A DNA stretch of 52,980 nt from Planctomycetaceae bacterium (GTDB taxonomy: Bacteria; Planctomycetota; Planctomycetia; Planctomycetales; Planctomycetaceae): the NCBI GenBank assembly GCA_020850695.1, contig JADZEF010000345.1, positions 1 through 52,980 on the forward strand, written 5' to 3'. Below the pieces are notes generated by a model. It searched no databases. It was not told where the DNA came from and worked only from the letters and a program-made list of their open reading frames with translations. Below are positions 17,470-26,806 of the stretch, piece by piece (within the stretch, counting starts at the first letter, position 1; every line of letters begins with the position of its first letter). A program made the position numbers and the translations under genes.

Positions 17470-17600
17470 GACTGGCTCTGACGCCAGGGCGCGAAGTCGC
17501 AAAGGAAGCCACGCAAAGACGAAAGAGTCTTTCGCTGAGACGGCTTTCTGGCCTCCCCCTTTGCGAAAGCTTTGCGGGCTTGGCGTCTTTGCGTCAGAGA
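17470..17600. repeat. CTTTGCG/CGCAAAG-rich inverted repeat
   Basis: ACGCAAAGACG (17511-17521) has its exact complement CGTCTTTGCGT at 17584-17594. Related pieces (GTCGCAAAGG, CTTTGCGAAAGCTTTGCGGGC) lie between them. Phrases of this kind recur as dispersed intergenic repeats in many environmental bacteria. No gene is supported in the rest of 17462-17836, the leader region of the SH3-domain gene. Confidence 0.6.
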
Positions 17601-17836
17601 CATTCCCGCGGACGGGACCGCCTCTCGGCAAGTCGCCGGCTGATCTTGAGTCAAAATCCGGAATTCGGTATTTCACCTCTCCACTCGCCTTTCTGTCTCT
17701 CGATTCCCCCTGATCACATTCTGTGGACCTGACCCATCGACCGGCCCTGCCGTTCGCGGGAGATGCGCGCTCAGGACGCGTCCACAGGCTTCCCCTCGAA
17801 TTGCCCGTTCGAATTCCCATTTGGGAGTCGCTCGCC

Positions 17837-19819
17837 ATGCGCGCTGACACTCTGCGTCGTGCCTCAATCGTTGCTGCGGTCGCCATTGCGGCGTTCGCAT
17901 CCGTTGACCGGTTGCCCCAGGCTCATGCCCAGGTGCAGCGGTTTCCCTACGAAGCGACGATCGGGGGGGATGACGTCTTCATCCGCAGCGGGCCGGGGAA
18001 GAAGTATTACCCCACCGGGCGGTTGAAGTCGGCCGATCGCGTCCTCGTGTTCCGGCACGATCCGGGAGGGTGGTACATGATCGCCCCGCCGGCGGGCAGC
18101 TTCAGCTGGATTCAGGCCGATGCGGTGAAGCCGCTGGGCAACCGTCGCGCCCTGGTGACGGGCAACAATGTGCCCGTGCATGTCGGCAGCCAGATCGGCG
18201 AGTCGGCGGACGTCGAGCAGGTGAAGCTCTCCACCAACGACCAGATCCAACTGATGGACGATGCCCCGGTTGTCGGCCCGAGCGGACAGAAGCTCTATCG
18301 CATCGTTCCGCCGCAACACGAATACCGCTGGATCCTGGGGCAGTTTGTCACGCCCGTTGATGCGACGCTTCGCAAGCAGCACGACAAGGATCCGTTCGGC
18401 ACACCGTCGACGGCTCGCCCCGTCGCCAAGGCCGAATCGGAACCGCTGCCGCGCGGCCGCGGCATGGCGCCTCCCGAGATTGATGAAGCCGCCGCCGGCT
18501 TCGGCCCGGTGGCCCGCCCTGCCCCGAAAACGGCCGTCCGATCCACGCCTGTTCCTCACGGCTCGCCGGTCGCGGGCGTGCCGTCAGCGGCCGCGGATTT
18601 TCCCGTCACGGAAGCGCCGGTCACTCAGGAAGCGGATCTCTTCAAGCGTGAACGTCAGCAATTGATCGATATCGATGTGTCGCTCCGCAAGACGCTCGAG
18701 TCGGACATCAGCACCTGGAACCTCGACGCGCTCGAAGCGTCGTACCTCGAGCTCTCGAAGCGGGCGACCAACCCGACGATCGCCCGGCAGATCGAGCCGC
18801 GGATCAAGACCATTGCTCAGCACCGCAAGATCAAGGCGGAATACGACGATTTCATCCGGCTGACGACCGAAACGACCCGCCGCGACCAGGAACTGGCTCA
18901 GCTGCAGCGCGGGACGGCGACGGCATCGGCCACCCCGACGGGGGACATTCCGGTCGCGGTTCGTTCGCCAATGAACACGACGCCGGGCGCTCCGGCAACG
19001 GGGCCCTCCCTGGTCATCGGCTCGCCAGCCGATGAGCCTCCCGCTCCCGTCGCGGCCGAAGATCTTGCCTCGGTGACAACCCCGATGCCGAATGCTCCGG
19101 CGAACCCGGACGCTCCGGCGAACCCGCTGGCGAACTCGATCATCTTTGGCCCGCCCGAAAACCGTGCCATCCCGGGCGCTCCGAGCACTCCTGCCGCCGT
19201 GCCGGCCCCCACCGCCGATCCGTTTGAATCGCCGATCGTCCGCTCGCCGGAGGCCGCCCCGACGACAGTCGGGAGCAATCCGGTTTCAGCCCCGCCGGTC
19301 GTCACGACGGTCGCTCCGTCCGCCGGTCCGATGGGCGGGTTCGCGGCGGGACAGGTCCCCGTGATGGCGAACCGCCCTGTCGGCAACGCGCCCTTCAATG
19401 GACAGTCCGTTCCTGGTCAACCCGGCCTCGGTCAACCCGCGATTGGTCAACCGGGTCTCGGCCAGCCGGGAATCGGTCAGTCGTTCGCCCCCCAGCCGGG
19501 CGTTGCTAACGGCAGCGTTGCGAGTGCGGGCGTGCCCGACCCCACGGGTCAGCAGCCGGTCTCCGCGACCGTGCATGGCTTCTCGGGCGCCGGCATCGTG
19601 CAGAAGATGCGGCCGATGGGCCCAGGCATGCCGCAACACGTCCTGGTCGCGCCGAGCGGCCGCGTGCTGGCGTTCCTGCAACCCACGGGGAACGTCAACC
19701 TCGACAACCACATCGGTCAGCCGATCGGCGTCGTTGGTCCGCGCGTGCGTCGTGCGGATCTCCGCGGCGACCTGATCAGCGTCAACGACCTCTCTCCGGT
19801 GCGGCTTGCCCCGCGGTGA
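17837..19819 (+). CDS. Secreted SH3-domain, Pro-rich protein
   Basis: A 660-residue exported protein. A signal peptide (ASIVAAVAIAAFASVDRLPQAHAQ) is followed by a bacterial SH3-like domain, seen in DVFIRSGPGKKYYPTGRLKSADRVLVFR and GGWYMIAPPAGSFSWIQ, and a second SH3-like segment near 100-170 (NVPVHVGSQIG to ILGQFVTPV). A charged helical part follows at about 275-355, then a long Pro/Ala-rich region with GQPGLGQP-type repeats (about 525-555), and a short C-terminal domain with FLQPTGNVNLDNHIGQPIGVVG. SH3-like domains bind peptides or cell-wall material; a cell-envelope role is inferred. The C-terminal part resembles planctomycete-type conserved tails but I cannot name it. Confidence 0.85.
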   Translation: MRADTLRRASIVAAVAIAAFASVDRLPQAHAQVQRFPYEATIGGDDVFIRSGPGKKYYPTGRLKSADRVLVFRHDPGGWYMIAPPAGSFSWIQADAVKPLGNRRALVTGNNVPVHVGSQIGESADVEQVKLSTNDQIQLMDDAPVVGPSGQKLYRIVPPQHEYRWILGQFVTPVDATLRKQHDKDPFGTPSTARPVAKAESEPLPRGRGMAPPEIDEAAAGFGPVARPAPKTAVRSTPVPHGSPVAGVPSAAADFPVTEAPVTQEADLFKRERQQLIDIDVSLRKTLESDISTWNLDALEASYLELSKRATNPTIARQIEPRIKTIAQHRKIKAEYDDFIRLTTETTRRDQELAQLQRGTATASATPTGDIPVAVRSPMNTTPGAPATGPSLVIGSPADEPPAPVAAEDLASVTTPMPNAPANPDAPANPLANSIIFGPPENRAIPGAPSTPAAVPAPTADPFESPIVRSPEAAPTTVGSNPVSAPPVVTTVAPSAGPMGGFAAGQVPVMANRPVGNAPFNGQSVPGQPGLGQPAIGQPGLGQPGIGQSFAPQPGVANGSVASAGVPDPTGQQPVSATVHGFSGAGIVQKMRPMGPGMPQHVLVAPSGRVLAFLQPTGNVNLDNHIGQPIGVVGPRVRRADLRGDLISVNDLSPVRLAPR

Positions 19820-19936
19820 CGGGATGTCATGGGCTTTCCCTGGCCATGAACCGGAGCCATGAGAACCGGTGAGCTTTGGAACGATTCTCAAAACGCTCCG
19901 CGCGAAATCACGACATCAACTGTCGTACCACGCTGG

Positions 19937-21400
19937 TCAGGCCAGGACGTCGCGGACGACGTTCCCTTCGACGTCGGTCAGGCGGAAGTCGCGGCCTTGG
20001 AAGCGGTACGTCAGCCGCTCGTGGTCCATGCCCAGCAGGTGCAGGATCGTCGCGTGCAGGTCGTGGATGCTCACGCGGTTCTCGACCGCCTTGAAGCCGA
20101 TTTCATCGGTCGAACCGTAGCTGATGCCCGGTTTCGTTCCCCCCCCGCACATCCACGTCGTGAAGGCGTGCGGGTTGTGGTCGCGGCCGGTTCCCCCCTT
20201 CTGCACGATCGGCAGCCGGCCGAATTCCCCGCAACAGACGATGAGCGTGGATTCAAGGAGGCCCCGCGAAGCGAGGTCGAGAATCAGCCCCGCGATTGGC
20301 GTGTCGGTCTCCTGGCCGAAGCCCGCATGATTTTTCACGATGTCCTGATGGCCATCCCAGCTGCGCTCGTTCTCCATGCTGCCCGAGTAAATCTGCACGA
20401 ACCGCACGCCCCGCTCGACCATCCTTCGGGCGATAAGGCATTGCTTCGCGAAATGCGAGCACTTCGGGTTGTCGAGTCCGTAGAGCTCTTGCGTGGCCTT
20501 CGACTCCTTTTCGAGGTCGAGCGCCTCGGGGGCCGCCATCTGCATGCGGTAGGCGAGCTCGAAACTCTCGATGCGGGCGGCCAGGTCTGACTCGGAAGGG
20601 TTGCGCTCGAAGTGCCGCTCGTTGAGCGAGCGGAGCAGATCGAGCTGCGCCCGCTGCTGCGGGGCGCCGACATCGGATAGCCGCTGCAAGTTGTCGATTG
20701 GCTGCCCTTGCGGCTTGAGGGCGGTCCCCTGGTAGATGCTCGGCAGGAAGCCCGCTCCCCAGTTGCTGGCGTTCCCCTTGGGAAGCCCGCGGCCAAGGGT
20801 GTCGTACATCACGACGAAGGCGGGGAGGCTCTGGCTCTCGGTGCCGAGTCCGTATGTCACCCACGAACCGACGCATGGGAAGCCCATCCGCGACATCCCG
20901 GTGTTGATGCGGAAGAGGGCCGGCGAATGATTGTTGGAATCGGTCCAGCACGAATGGATGAACGTCATCCGATCAACGAGGCCGCCGAGCTTCGGGAAGA
21001 TCTCCGAGACCCACTTGCCCGATTCGCCGCGCTGCGTGAACTGGAATGGCGACTTCATCAGCGGTCCGACCGCCCCGGTGAAGAACCCGGTGTTGTTGTC
21101 GAACCCCTCGAGCTCCTTGCCGTCGCGCCTGGCCAGATCGGGCTTGTAGTCCCAGGTGTCGACCTGGCTGGGGCCGCCGTTCTTGAAGAGCCAGATGACC
21201 GACTTGGCCTTCCCCTCGAAATGAGAGGGACGCGGGGAAAGTGGGTTGGTTTGGGAGAGGGAGGCGGGGTTGGCCAGACCGCTTTGTGCGAGAAGGCTCC
21301 CCAGCGCCAGTGAACCGAATCCGCAACCGGATCGCGTCAGGAACTCGCGCCGCGACGCATAGGCGAGCGTGGGATCCGCGAAGTATCGGTCGACATGCAT
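19937..21400 (-). CDS. DUF1501 (sulfatase-like) exported protein
   Basis: A 487-residue planctomycete-type protein. The N-terminus has SRREFLTRSGCGFGSLALGSLLAQSG, a Tat-like signal. The body shows the DUF1501 hallmarks WLFKNGGPSQVDTWDYKPDL, HSCWTDSNNHSPALFRINTG, ERGVRFVQIYSG and GEFGRLP, then GRDHNPHAFTTWMCGGGTKPG near the end. DUF1501 belongs to the alkaline phosphatase/sulfatase superfamily; its substrate is not known. It lies 112 bases downstream of a DUF1587/1592 cytochrome-like protein. Pairs of DUF1501 with such c-type proteins are a recurring planctomycete arrangement, thought to act on polysaccharides, but this is not proven. Confidence 0.92.
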   Translation of the reverse strand: MHVDRYFADPTLAYASRREFLTRSGCGFGSLALGSLLAQSGLANPASLSQTNPLSPRPSHFEGKAKSVIWLFKNGGPSQVDTWDYKPDLARRDGKELEGFDNNTGFFTGAVGPLMKSPFQFTQRGESGKWVSEIFPKLGGLVDRMTFIHSCWTDSNNHSPALFRINTGMSRMGFPCVGSWVTYGLGTESQSLPAFVVMYDTLGRGLPKGNASNWGAGFLPSIYQGTALKPQGQPIDNLQRLSDVGAPQQRAQLDLLRSLNERHFERNPSESDLAARIESFELAYRMQMAAPEALDLEKESKATQELYGLDNPKCSHFAKQCLIARRMVERGVRFVQIYSGSMENERSWDGHQDIVKNHAGFGQETDTPIAGLILDLASRGLLESTLIVCCGEFGRLPIVQKGGTGRDHNPHAFTTWMCGGGTKPGISYGSTDEIGFKAVENRVSIHDLHATILHLLGMDHERLTYRFQGRDFRLTDVEGNVVRDVLA

Positions 21401-21512
21401 GGGAAGGGTCGCTTTGCAATAAGGACCGGGCGGAAGGCGACCGATCCGAGGCCTTCATCATCACGGGTCCGACGGGAACTCTGATGCGGGGTTTCCGTCG
21501 TGGAGCCCATTC

Positions 21513-23951
21513 TCATTTGCTCCGAAACGTCTCGCTCTGCACGATCTCGTGGACCAGTGATCTCAAGCCGTAATTCCTGGCTTCGATCTTCTTCACGATC
21601 GATTCCACGGATTCCCTGTCGGCGGGTTGGGGCGCGCGGCCGGTGGAATAGGCGATCAATTTCGCGGTCAGGGCGCGCGCGAGTTGAGGCTTGTCGCGCA
21701 AGAGCAATTGCCGGAACTGATCGATGTTCTCGAACTTCGCTCCGTCGGGCATCACGTCCGACGGGTCGACGTTCTTCCCTTTGTGGTAGGCCATCCGCCG
21801 GCCATCGACTTTCACCTCGCCGCCGTTCCCGGTGACGCGGTACCAGTCGCGCCAGCCGCCGATGCAGTCGAAGCTCTCGAGGGCGAATCCGGGCGGGTCG
21901 ATCTGGCGGTGACAGACCCCGCACGATTCCACCGAGCGGTGTTTGGCCAGCTGCTCGCGGATTGTCGTCGCGCCGCGGATGTCGGGATCAATGGCAGAAA
22001 CATTCTCGGGGGGCGGCGGCGGGGGCGTGCCCAACAGTCGGTCGAGAACCCAGGCTCCCCGCATCACGGGCGATGTCGTCGTTCCGTTGGCCGTCACCTT
22101 CAACACGCCGGCCATCGTCAGGACGCCGCCGCGATGCGACTCGGCCGGCAGCGCCGTCCGCTGGAACTCCCAGCCGTTCACGCCGGCAATGCCGTAATGC
22201 CTGGCGAGGCGGCCGTTGAGCATCGTGAAGTCGGATGACACGAAGTTCGTCAGGCTCAGGTCGTGCTTCAGAACATACTCGAAGAACAGCTCGGCCTCAC
22301 GGATCATCGAGACCTTCAGCAGGTGGTCGAACTCCGGGTAGAGGATATGGCTCGGCTCGGTCGCATCGATCTCCCGCAGCCCCAGCCACTGACCGACGAA
22401 ATTCTGCGTGAAGGCGGCAGCCTTCGGATGTGAGAGCATGCGCTCGACCTGCCGGCGAAGGACGTCGGGCCGGTTCAATTCCTGCCGCTCGGCCAGCGAG
22501 AGCAGCTCTTCATCCGGCATAGTGCTCCACAGGAAGTACGACAGCCGGCTCGCCAGGGCGAAGTCGTCGAGCGTGCCGGGCTTCTCGCGCAGGAAGAGGA
22601 ATTCGGGAGAGATCAGAATCCCTTTCAGCGCGGCCCGCACCGCCACTTCGAATGTGTTTCCTCCCTCCAGCCTCGCCTTGACGATGGCCAGGAACGGGGC
22701 GACGTCTTCCTCGGCCACGGTCCGGCGGAAGGCGCGGCGGGCGAACGCCTTCAGGATGCGTGCAGCGTCGACAAGCGGCGCGTCGGACACCACCTCGACG
22801 CGATCGCTGAAGTTGTAGGCTTTGAAGTTCTTCTGCGGGAGGTCGCCGAAGATGCGGCGATGACTCTCCGGCGGCCAGGCCTCGTTCAGCGGCCCTTCAA
22901 TCTCGACGTGCTGGATCGCCAGCCCCGGACCGTCCCATTTCTGGCCGCCGACCATCTTGACCGTATTGGCTCCCGCCAGGCCGTAGGGGAGCATTGAGAT
23001 GGTCGTGCGCGGCTCCATGTGGCGCACGAACTCGAACACCGTCGGCTTGTCCGGCGGGGCATCGAAGTATGCAATCAATCCGGTTGTCCCCATCAACGCC
23101 GATCCGGTCCGCGTGACGCGGAACGTCACCGGCTTGTCGGGACTTTGAACGGCCGACGCCGAGATGCGGAAGCGGTATCTCCCCGCATCCGGAGGGTAGA
23201 ACTCGGAGACCCAGACGTTGTGCCATTCGGACGAGCAGAAGCAGACCACCTCGCCGTCCTCGCGGATGCGGTAGACATCCTCGGTCGTCGTCCTGACGGG
23301 ATGCATGTTCTTCATGCTGTATTTCTTTGCGATCAACGGCGGCGGCTTCGGGCGATTGGTGATCGCCAGACTCAGCGCCGTGGCGGCCGCTTCGAGATAC
23401 TTTTCCATCAGGAACGATGAGGTGTGATGAGCCGCGCCGGCATTGTCGAAGCCATCGGCCGAGCCGTCCTGCGGCAGCTGATCCTTCAGCGGAGCCTGAA
23501 TGGCCAGCAGATCGCAGAGGGTATTCTCATACTCGACCCGATTGAGCCGGCGGAGCACGACGCGTCCCTGGCTGGCCCGCGCCGCGGCCTCTGCGGACGC
23601 CACGCGGGGGGCCAGCCAGCTGGTGAGGGCCTCGATTTCCTTCTCCGTCGGACGGGGCCTGTCCTTCGGCGGCATATCGCCCGACTTCAGCCGCTCGACG
23701 ACGGCCGCCCACTGCTTGCGAGCAAGGGCGTCAGCAAAGTCCGGCTTCAGGACATCGAGGGCGAGTTTGCCTTCGGGTTTCGCCCCGCCGTGGCAGGCCA
23801 CGCAATGACGGGAAATCAGCGGAAGGAGCTGCTCTTCGTAGTGTCGCGTCTCGGGAGTCTCGCCGGGCTTGGACTGCGGCGGGGCGGCAATGGCCGCTGC
23901 GCCCATGAAAGTGCAACCGAAAACGGCCCACAACCCGCGATACCCGGCCAT
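21513..23951 (-). CDS. DUF1587/1595/1592/1588/1585 cytochrome-c-like exported protein
   Basis: An 812-residue protein with a signal peptide (MAGYRGLWAVFGCTFMGAAAIA) and GGAG before the ATG at 23951. CVACH (50-54) is a haem-c site in the planctomycete cytochrome C domain, followed by KSGDMPPKDRPRPT. Next come DUF1587 (RRLNRVEYENTLCDLL), a carbohydrate-binding-like middle, DUF1595 (AFRRTV), DUF1592 (LASRLSYFLWSTMPDEEL), DUF1588 (NFVSSDFTMLNGRLARHYG and RGGVLTMAGVL) and DUF1585 (ARALTAKLIAYSTGR). All five are of unknown function. It forms a two-gene unit with the DUF1501 gene downstream and is divergent from larE. Confidence 0.92.
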   Translation of the reverse strand: MAGYRGLWAVFGCTFMGAAAIAAPPQSKPGETPETRHYEEQLLPLISRHCVACHGGAKPEGKLALDVLKPDFADALARKQWAAVVERLKSGDMPPKDRPRPTEKEIEALTSWLAPRVASAEAAARASQGRVVLRRLNRVEYENTLCDLLAIQAPLKDQLPQDGSADGFDNAGAAHHTSSFLMEKYLEAAATALSLAITNRPKPPPLIAKKYSMKNMHPVRTTTEDVYRIREDGEVVCFCSSEWHNVWVSEFYPPDAGRYRFRISASAVQSPDKPVTFRVTRTGSALMGTTGLIAYFDAPPDKPTVFEFVRHMEPRTTISMLPYGLAGANTVKMVGGQKWDGPGLAIQHVEIEGPLNEAWPPESHRRIFGDLPQKNFKAYNFSDRVEVVSDAPLVDAARILKAFARRAFRRTVAEEDVAPFLAIVKARLEGGNTFEVAVRAALKGILISPEFLFLREKPGTLDDFALASRLSYFLWSTMPDEELLSLAERQELNRPDVLRRQVERMLSHPKAAAFTQNFVGQWLGLREIDATEPSHILYPEFDHLLKVSMIREAELFFEYVLKHDLSLTNFVSSDFTMLNGRLARHYGIAGVNGWEFQRTALPAESHRGGVLTMAGVLKVTANGTTTSPVMRGAWVLDRLLGTPPPPPPENVSAIDPDIRGATTIREQLAKHRSVESCGVCHRQIDPPGFALESFDCIGGWRDWYRVTGNGGEVKVDGRRMAYHKGKNVDPSDVMPDGAKFENIDQFRQLLLRDKPQLARALTAKLIAYSTGRAPQPADRESVESIVKKIEARNYGLRSLVHEIVQSETFRSK

Positions 23952-24239
23952 CGCATTTCTCCGCAGCACCAATCGGCAATCGCCCGCACACTCATTGATG
24001 GCCGCTTGTGGCTGAATTGTCGAGTTTCCGGTCGACTGCCGCAAGTCGCAGTGATCGTTCGCTGCGTTCTTCCGGAGCCCCCGGCGATCGTGTTCCACCA
24101 TCCCCCGCACTATCTCCCTGAGACGGCGGACCCGTATCATATTCCTATGCGTGTCGTCGGCGGCCCGCGTCGACTCTCACTGCCTCCGCCGCGCTGGAAG
24201 GCCCGCGGCAGCATTCACTCTTTTGGACGAAATCACCTC

Positions 24240-25094
24240 GTGACAACCGAACGTCTCACTTCCGGGTTGGAACTGAAGCGCGACGCCCTTCTGGCGCGAT
24301 TGGCCGGCTACGGCCGCGTGGCGGTGGCGTTCTCGGGGGGTGTCGATAGTGCGGTCGTGGCGAAGGCCGCGGCGCTGGCGTGCGGGGATCGGGCGGTTGC
24401 GGTGACGGCCGTCAGCGACAGCCTCGCTTCGGGCGAATTGGACGAGGCGCGTGAAGTCGCCTTGCAGATCGGCATCAGTCATCTGGTCGTCGGCACGCGC
24501 GAGTTCGAGAACCCGGACTACCTGCGGAATGCGTCGAACCGCTGTTACTTCTGCAAAACGGAGCTCTACACGCGGCTCGAGACGATGCTTCCCAAGCTCG
24601 AATGCGACGTCATCGTCAACGGAGCCAACCTCGACGACCGCGGTGATCATCGGCCGGGGATGCAGGCGGCGAACGAACATGCGGTGCGGAGCCCGCTGAT
24701 CGAGGCGGGGCTCAACAAGGCGGACGTTCGCGCGCTGGCGCGGTTGTGGGATATTCCCGTGTGGGACAAGCCGGCGACGCCGTGTCTGTCGAGCCGGTTA
24801 GCGTACGGCCTCGCCGTCACCCCGGAGCGGGTGCGGCGGGTGGATGAGGCCGAACGGTTTCTTCGCGAGACGCTCGATCTTCGCGAATTGCGGGTGCGGC
24901 ACGAGCAGAACGACCTCGCGCGGATTGAAGTCCCGGTCGCGGCGCTGCCGCGGCTTGCCGATGCGGAGACGCGCGCTGCGGTGTCGCGGAAGCTGCGCGA
25001 ACTCGGTTTCCGCTACATCACGCTCGACCTGGACGGCTTCCGCTCGGGGAGTATGAATGAATCGCTCCCGCTGGTGCAACTGGGGGGCAAATAG
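24240..25094 (+). CDS. larE: ATP-dependent sacrificial sulfur transferase LarE
   Basis: A 284-residue PP-loop enzyme of the LarE family, which adds sulfur to a pyridinium dicarboxylate precursor for the nickel-pincer cofactor. The pyrophosphatase loop FSGGVDS is at 31-37. PATPCLSSR carries Cys181, matching the sulfur-donating cysteine of classic LarE, and RCYFC supplies Cys102 and Cys105. Three cysteines in these positions are the signature of the [4Fe-4S] type of LarE, which uses the cluster to carry extra sulfur. GTG at 24240 gives normal length; ATG at 24147 would add 31 residues and sits at an AT-rich possible -10 (TATCAT). No larA, larB or larC is in the window. Confidence 0.88.
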   Translation: MTTERLTSGLELKRDALLARLAGYGRVAVAFSGGVDSAVVAKAAALACGDRAVAVTAVSDSLASGELDEAREVALQIGISHLVVGTREFENPDYLRNASNRCYFCKTELYTRLETMLPKLECDVIVNGANLDDRGDHRPGMQAANEHAVRSPLIEAGLNKADVRALARLWDIPVWDKPATPCLSSRLAYGLAVTPERVRRVDEAERFLRETLDLRELRVRHEQNDLARIEVPVAALPRLADAETRAAVSRKLRELGFRYITLDLDGFRSGSMNESLPLVQLGGK

Positions 25095-25113
25095 CGGCGG
25101 CGGTATCTACGAT

Positions 25114-26127
25114 TCAATAGCCCGACCGGCCGATGCCGATCTTCCGTCCCGCTGCCCGCAGCATGCTGCCAATCAGCAGCTTGACTGCGTCCCCCTTTGT
25201 CACTTTGGGGCGTCGCTCCCAGACGCGGTAGCCGATGCCTTCGATGCGTTCAAGGATCTTGAGACCTCCGCGGGCGAACAGATCGATGTCGATCTGCAGC
25301 CGGCCGGGAAGCCTTGGAATCAGCGGCAGGCCATCCCGCAGGAATGACCGGGCGCGGTCGACTTCGAACTTCATCAGTTCGAGGAAGGCCGGCGTGGTTC
25401 GCCGCTCGCAGAGTTCGGACTCGCTGTAGCGAAACCGTTCGCGGTCCTCGCGCGGGAGATAGATGCGGCCGATGTCGAGATCGCGGTTGACGTCCTGCCA
25501 GAAGTTCGCCAGTTGCAGCCCCGTGCAGATCGAGTCGGACCAGGCGACGTTTTCCGGCGTGTGTTGGCGGCACATCCGCAGGACGAGGCGGCCGACGGGG
25601 TCGGCGCTGCGGCGGCAGTAGTCGCGGAGCTGGTCGAAGTTGTCGTACTGATTGACGCGCTGGTCCTGTTCAAAGGCGGAGATCAGGTCTTCGAAGGGCT
25701 CGGGGGGGATCGCGAACTCATCGATTGTGGGACGCAGGGCGATGAGGACGGGGTGCGTCGGACGGCCCGCGTAACAGTTCGCGAGTTCGCTCCGCCACCA
25801 GCCGAGGAATTCGAGGGCGCGGGTCGAGTCGCCCGTTTCGTCGCCGAGGTCGTCGGCCCAGCGGCACCAGGCGTAGACGTTATAGAAGTGCTGATGCAGG
25901 GCCTTCGGCAGCAGCCAGGAAACGACGGGGAAGTTCTCGTAGTGCGACGTCGCCAGCCGACGGCAGTAGGTCTGGGCATCGGCCAGACTGAGGATGGCAC
26001 GCGGCGTCGCCGATGGCCCCCAGCGATCGAGCTCGGCTTCGAATGCGGACGACGATGAGGGGGCGGCAGTCAAAAGGTGAACCCGGTCGTGGGAAGGTTT
26101 ACGCTCAGCACTCATGGACGTCGACAT
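25114..26127 (-). CDS. hpnC: Squalene/phytoene synthase family, HpnC type
   Basis: A 337-residue head-to-head prenyl synthase. It shows YCRRLATSHYENFPVVSWLLP, the start typical of HpnC, the first Asp-rich motif ADDLGDE (Asp92-Asp96) and the second QDVNRDLDIGRIYLP (Asp212-Asp216). HpnC converts presqualene-route intermediates to hydroxysqualene or squalene with HpnD and HpnE, feeding hopanoid synthesis; the cyclase sits at 6.7-8.5 kb. No hpnD or hpnE is in the window. The start is uncertain: ATG at 26127 is chosen, 26115 and 26136 are options, and none has a clear Shine-Dalgarno. It converges with larE with 19 bases between stops. Confidence 0.88.
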   Translation of the reverse strand: MSTSMSAERKPSHDRVHLLTAAPSSSSAFEAELDRWGPSATPRAILSLADAQTYCRRLATSHYENFPVVSWLLPKALHQHFYNVYAWCRWADDLGDETGDSTRALEFLGWWRSELANCYAGRPTHPVLIALRPTIDEFAIPPEPFEDLISAFEQDQRVNQYDNFDQLRDYCRRSADPVGRLVLRMCRQHTPENVAWSDSICTGLQLANFWQDVNRDLDIGRIYLPREDRERFRYSESELCERRTTPAFLELMKFEVDRARSFLRDGLPLIPRLPGRLQIDIDLFARGGLKILERIEGIGYRVWERRPKVTKGDAVKLLIGSMLRAAGRKIGIGRSGY

Positions 26128-26309
26128 CAGTCGCATCTGCCATTCACGGCGGATGCCGATCGCCTGAGAGGCTCGGCGACGGGTCACGGAGTGCCCCGGC
26201 TACTTTTAGTTGAGGACCTCTCGAGTTGCTACGCACAGCCTCATCGCCCCTTCGTTCCTCAATCCCGGCGGGCGGAATTCACCTGATCGCTCGATTGCAC
26301 AGTCGCTGC

Positions 26310-26339
26310 TTGACTTCGCGTGCGGTGCATGCCAAGAAT
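26310..26339 (+). promoter_or_regulatory. Candidate promoter for the Lys-tailed small protein
   Basis: TTGACT (26310-26315) and AAGAAT (26334-26339) are separated by 18 bases and lie about 120 bases upstream of the ATG at 26461. The -35 is good and the -10 is weak. The rest of 26128-26460 holds nothing that looks coding. Confidence 0.25.
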
Positions 26340-26460
26340 CGCGGCTGTCACGAAATCATCGTCCGGGGCGGATTCGCTGCCCGCTCCGGAGTGCTCCGGC
26401 CGGTGCGTCGGGTGTTGCACGTCAGTCTGTCAGACAGCGACGAATGAGGATAGGGGAGCC

Positions 26461-26643
26461 ATGAGCGGCCCGATTGTGCGGACGGGGACCACGCCGAAGT
26501 TCTGGAAGAACTGGGGCAACATTTTCGGCGACCAGGCCGCAGAGGGAGCTGTCGAGTCGAAGCCCAAGGCGGCCGCGAAGAAGCCCGCCAAGAAGGCGGA
26601 AGAGAAGCCGGCAGCGAAGAAGACGGCCAAGAAAAAGAAGTGA
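26461..26643 (+). CDS. Small Lys-rich-tailed planctomycete protein
   Basis: A 60-residue protein: MSGPIVRTGTTPKFWKNWGNIFG, a short linker, then a tail of Lys/Ala repeats (KKPAKKAEEKPAAKKTAKKKK). The MSGPIVRTGTTPKFWKNW head is, to my knowledge, a recurrent planctomycete motif without assigned function. The tail resembles histone H1-like or nucleic-acid-binding tails, so RNA or DNA binding is plausible but unproven. AGGGGAG lies just upstream of the ATG, and a strong intrinsic terminator follows, so it looks like a self-standing, well-expressed transcript. Confidence 0.85.
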   Translation: MSGPIVRTGTTPKFWKNWGNIFGDQAAEGAVESKPKAAAKKPAKKAEEKPAAKKTAKKKK

Positions 26644-26678
26644 CCGCAAGGCCGCTCGAATGTGCCGGCTGAACTCAG

Positions 26679-26711
26679 GACCCCTGCCCTCGCGCAGGGG
26701 TCGTTTTGTTT
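26679..26711 (+). terminator. Rho-independent terminator
   Basis: A perfect 9-bp stem GACCCCTGC (26679-26687) and GCAGGGGTC (26694-26702) with a 6-base loop, followed by GTTTTGTTT. It sits 35 bases after the stop of the Lys-tailed small protein and is the clearest intrinsic terminator in the window. Confidence 0.85.
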
Positions 26712-26806
26712 CCGGACCTGCCCGGTAGGTAAGGTATAAAAGGTCCAAGAAGACATAGCGGTCTCGGACGGCACGACGCGAGGGTGCGAGAACGGGGTAG
26801 CTTCTG

